From Oceanospirillaceae bacterium (lineage in GTDB: Bacteria; Pseudomonadota; Gammaproteobacteria; Pseudomonadales; Balneatricaceae), in the NCBI GenBank assembly GCA_003497765.1, contig DNNY01000110.1, positions 1 to 6,184 of the forward strand: 6,184 nucleotides of DNA. Direction: 5' to 3'. The position numbers were made by a program, and so were the translations under genes. Shown piece by piece: positions 5,713 to 6,184 of the stretch. Under the pieces are notes generated by a model that searched no databases, was not told the origin of the DNA, and saw nothing but the letters and a program-made list of their open reading frames with translations. How positions within the stretch are numbered: the first letter of the stretch is position 1; each line of letters starts with the position of its first letter.

Positions 5713-6184
5713 TACTTTTATCAGATAGTTTTAAATAACACTGATAAAGTTATTCAACATGGTGGAGCAAGAAGCAAATCAAAACGCTCTAAGTCTAAAA
5801 AAAGTAAAAAATCAAAGCGCTCTAAATCTAAAAAGTCCAAACGTAGACGTAAACAAAAAGGTGGTAGCTCATGTGGTACTCATATGAAAAAAAAATCTAA
5901 ACGTAGACGTTCTAAAAAATCCAAAAAAAGTAAAAAATCAAAACGCTCTAAATCTAAAAAAAGTAAACAAAGAGGTGGTAAAAAACGTAGATCAAAGAAA
6001 AGTAAAAAGTCTAAAAAGTCTAAAAAAAGTAAAAGATCTAAAAAAAGTAAACAAAAAGGAGGTAAAAAACGTAGATCTAAGAAAAGTAAAAAGTCTAAAA
6101 AGTCTAAAAAAAGTAAAAGATCTAAAAAAAGTAAACAAAGAGGAGGTAAAAAACGTAGATCTAAGAAAAGTAAAAAGTCTAAAA
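5713..6184 (+). CDS. Lys/Ser/Arg-rich tandem-repeat protein, start unresolved, runs off right edge
   Basis: I do not recognise this protein. One plus-strand frame (codons at 5713, 5716 and so on) is open from a TGA at 5710 to the window end. After a short ordinary stretch ending DKVIQHGG (5743-5766), the product is nearly all Lys, Ser and Arg in KKS-like triplets (for example SKKSKKSKRSKSKKSK), broken by RRR and by Q(K/R)GG at about 28-38-residue intervals. A single non-repetitive island, SSCGTHM, carries the only Cys. There are no acidic residues from 5761 onward, so the charge is extremely positive. Differences between copies are mainly synonymous (TCT/TCA/TCC/AGT for Ser, AAA/AAG for Lys, CGT/CGC/AGA for Arg) or Lys/Arg, which argues for translation in this frame. 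The only in-frame ATG is at 5884, inside the repeats, without a well-spaced ribosome-binding site. An ATG at 5759 is in another frame. Polycationic nucleic-acid binding is a guess from composition only. Confidence 0.5.
5714..5750. promoter_or_regulatory. Inverted repeat just upstream of the Lys/Ser repeat frame
   Basis: ACTTTTATCAG (5714-5724) and CTGATAAAGT (5741-5750) are reverse complements except for one extra T in the left arm; the perfect core is TATCAG/CTGATA, separated by 16 nt. The distance between the two half-site centres is a little over two helical turns, which suits a dimeric DNA-binding protein. As RNA it would form an AU-rich hairpin 8 nt before the ATG at 5759. There is no GC-rich stem or T-tract, so it is not a terminator. 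Confidence 0.4.
5776..6184 (+). repeat. A-rich tandem repeat, 84-bp unit at its right end
   Basis: Gly-Gly codon pairs mark unit ends at 5761, 5860, 5974, 6058 and 6142, giving spacings of 99, 114, 84 and 84 bp. Units 5980-6063 and 6064-6147 differ at only two bases (position 15 of the unit, TCA/TCT, and a Lys/Arg AAA/AGA near the end), and the partial unit 6148-6184 is identical to the second over 37 nt. Left-hand units are longer and more diverged, so amplification appears more recent towards the right. The 84-bp unit has 19 G+C bases (about 23%), well below the flanking genes. The array continues past the window edge. Confidence 0.9.

Noticed and set aside
5714..5750. Intrinsic terminator
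   Set aside because: The stem is AT-rich with a 16-nt loop and no T-run follows.
5888..6184. A second open plus-strand frame in the repeat, giving a Leu/Val/Lys 28-residue repeat reminiscent of a leucine-rich repeat or coiled coil
   Set aside because: Differences between copies are radical in this frame (Gln-Leu, Lys-Glu) but synonymous or Lys-Arg in the other. The openness follows from the TCTAAA/AGTAAA pattern.
5776..6184. CRISPR array
   Set aside because: Units are contiguous and near-identical with no unique spacers, and the period follows a protein-coding pattern.

Overview
This window looks like part of a gammaproteobacterial chromosome of moderate GC content. The evidence is a UbiF-type ubiquinone hydroxylase, an electron-transfer flavoprotein:ubiquinone oxidoreductase (ETF-QO) that I recall as closely resembling the Pseudomonas protein, a short HPF/RaiA ribosome hibernation factor, and an N-terminally extended glyceraldehyde-3-phosphate dehydrogenase (GAPDH) of the Pseudomonas/Shewanella kind. 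These family placements come from recognising motifs in translations made by eye, not from a database search. I cannot name a genus.

Layout, left to right. Bases 1-987 (minus) hold the N-terminal 329 codons of ubiF, which runs off the left edge and starts with GTG. A 227-bp divergent spacer follows, then hpf/raiA (1215-1562, plus). A perfect 11-bp stem-loop (1573-1601) separates hpf from a convergent unrecognised gene of about 154 codons (1640-2104, minus). The next spacer holds a perfect 18-bp palindrome (2248-2265) that resembles a fatty-acid-responsive PsrA-type operator. ETF-QO follows (2349-3998, plus). A bidirectional intrinsic terminator (4034-4063) lies between ETF-QO and the convergent long GAPDH (4105-5538, minus). 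The GAPDH leader carries a 19-nt direct repeat that duplicates its ribosome-binding site.

The last 470 bases are unlike the rest. From about 5760 to the right edge the plus strand is an A-rich tandem repeat (about 23% GC in the clean 84-bp unit). It encodes almost only Lys, Ser and Arg, punctuated by Gly-Gly. Differences between repeat copies are nearly all synonymous or Lys/Arg exchanges in one frame, so this appears to be a real protein-coding repeat. However, no conventional start codon lies in that frame ahead of the repeat, and the frame is still open at the window edge. I do not recognise the protein. It could be a polycationic nucleic-acid-binding protein, a viral or foreign insertion, or an assembly chimera.

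The recognised genes fit an aerobic respiratory life style. UbiF makes ubiquinone, and ETF-QO delivers electrons from acyl-CoA and other flavin dehydrogenases to it. GAPDH serves triose-phosphate metabolism and HPF protects idle ribosomes. They are independent transcription units rather than one operon.
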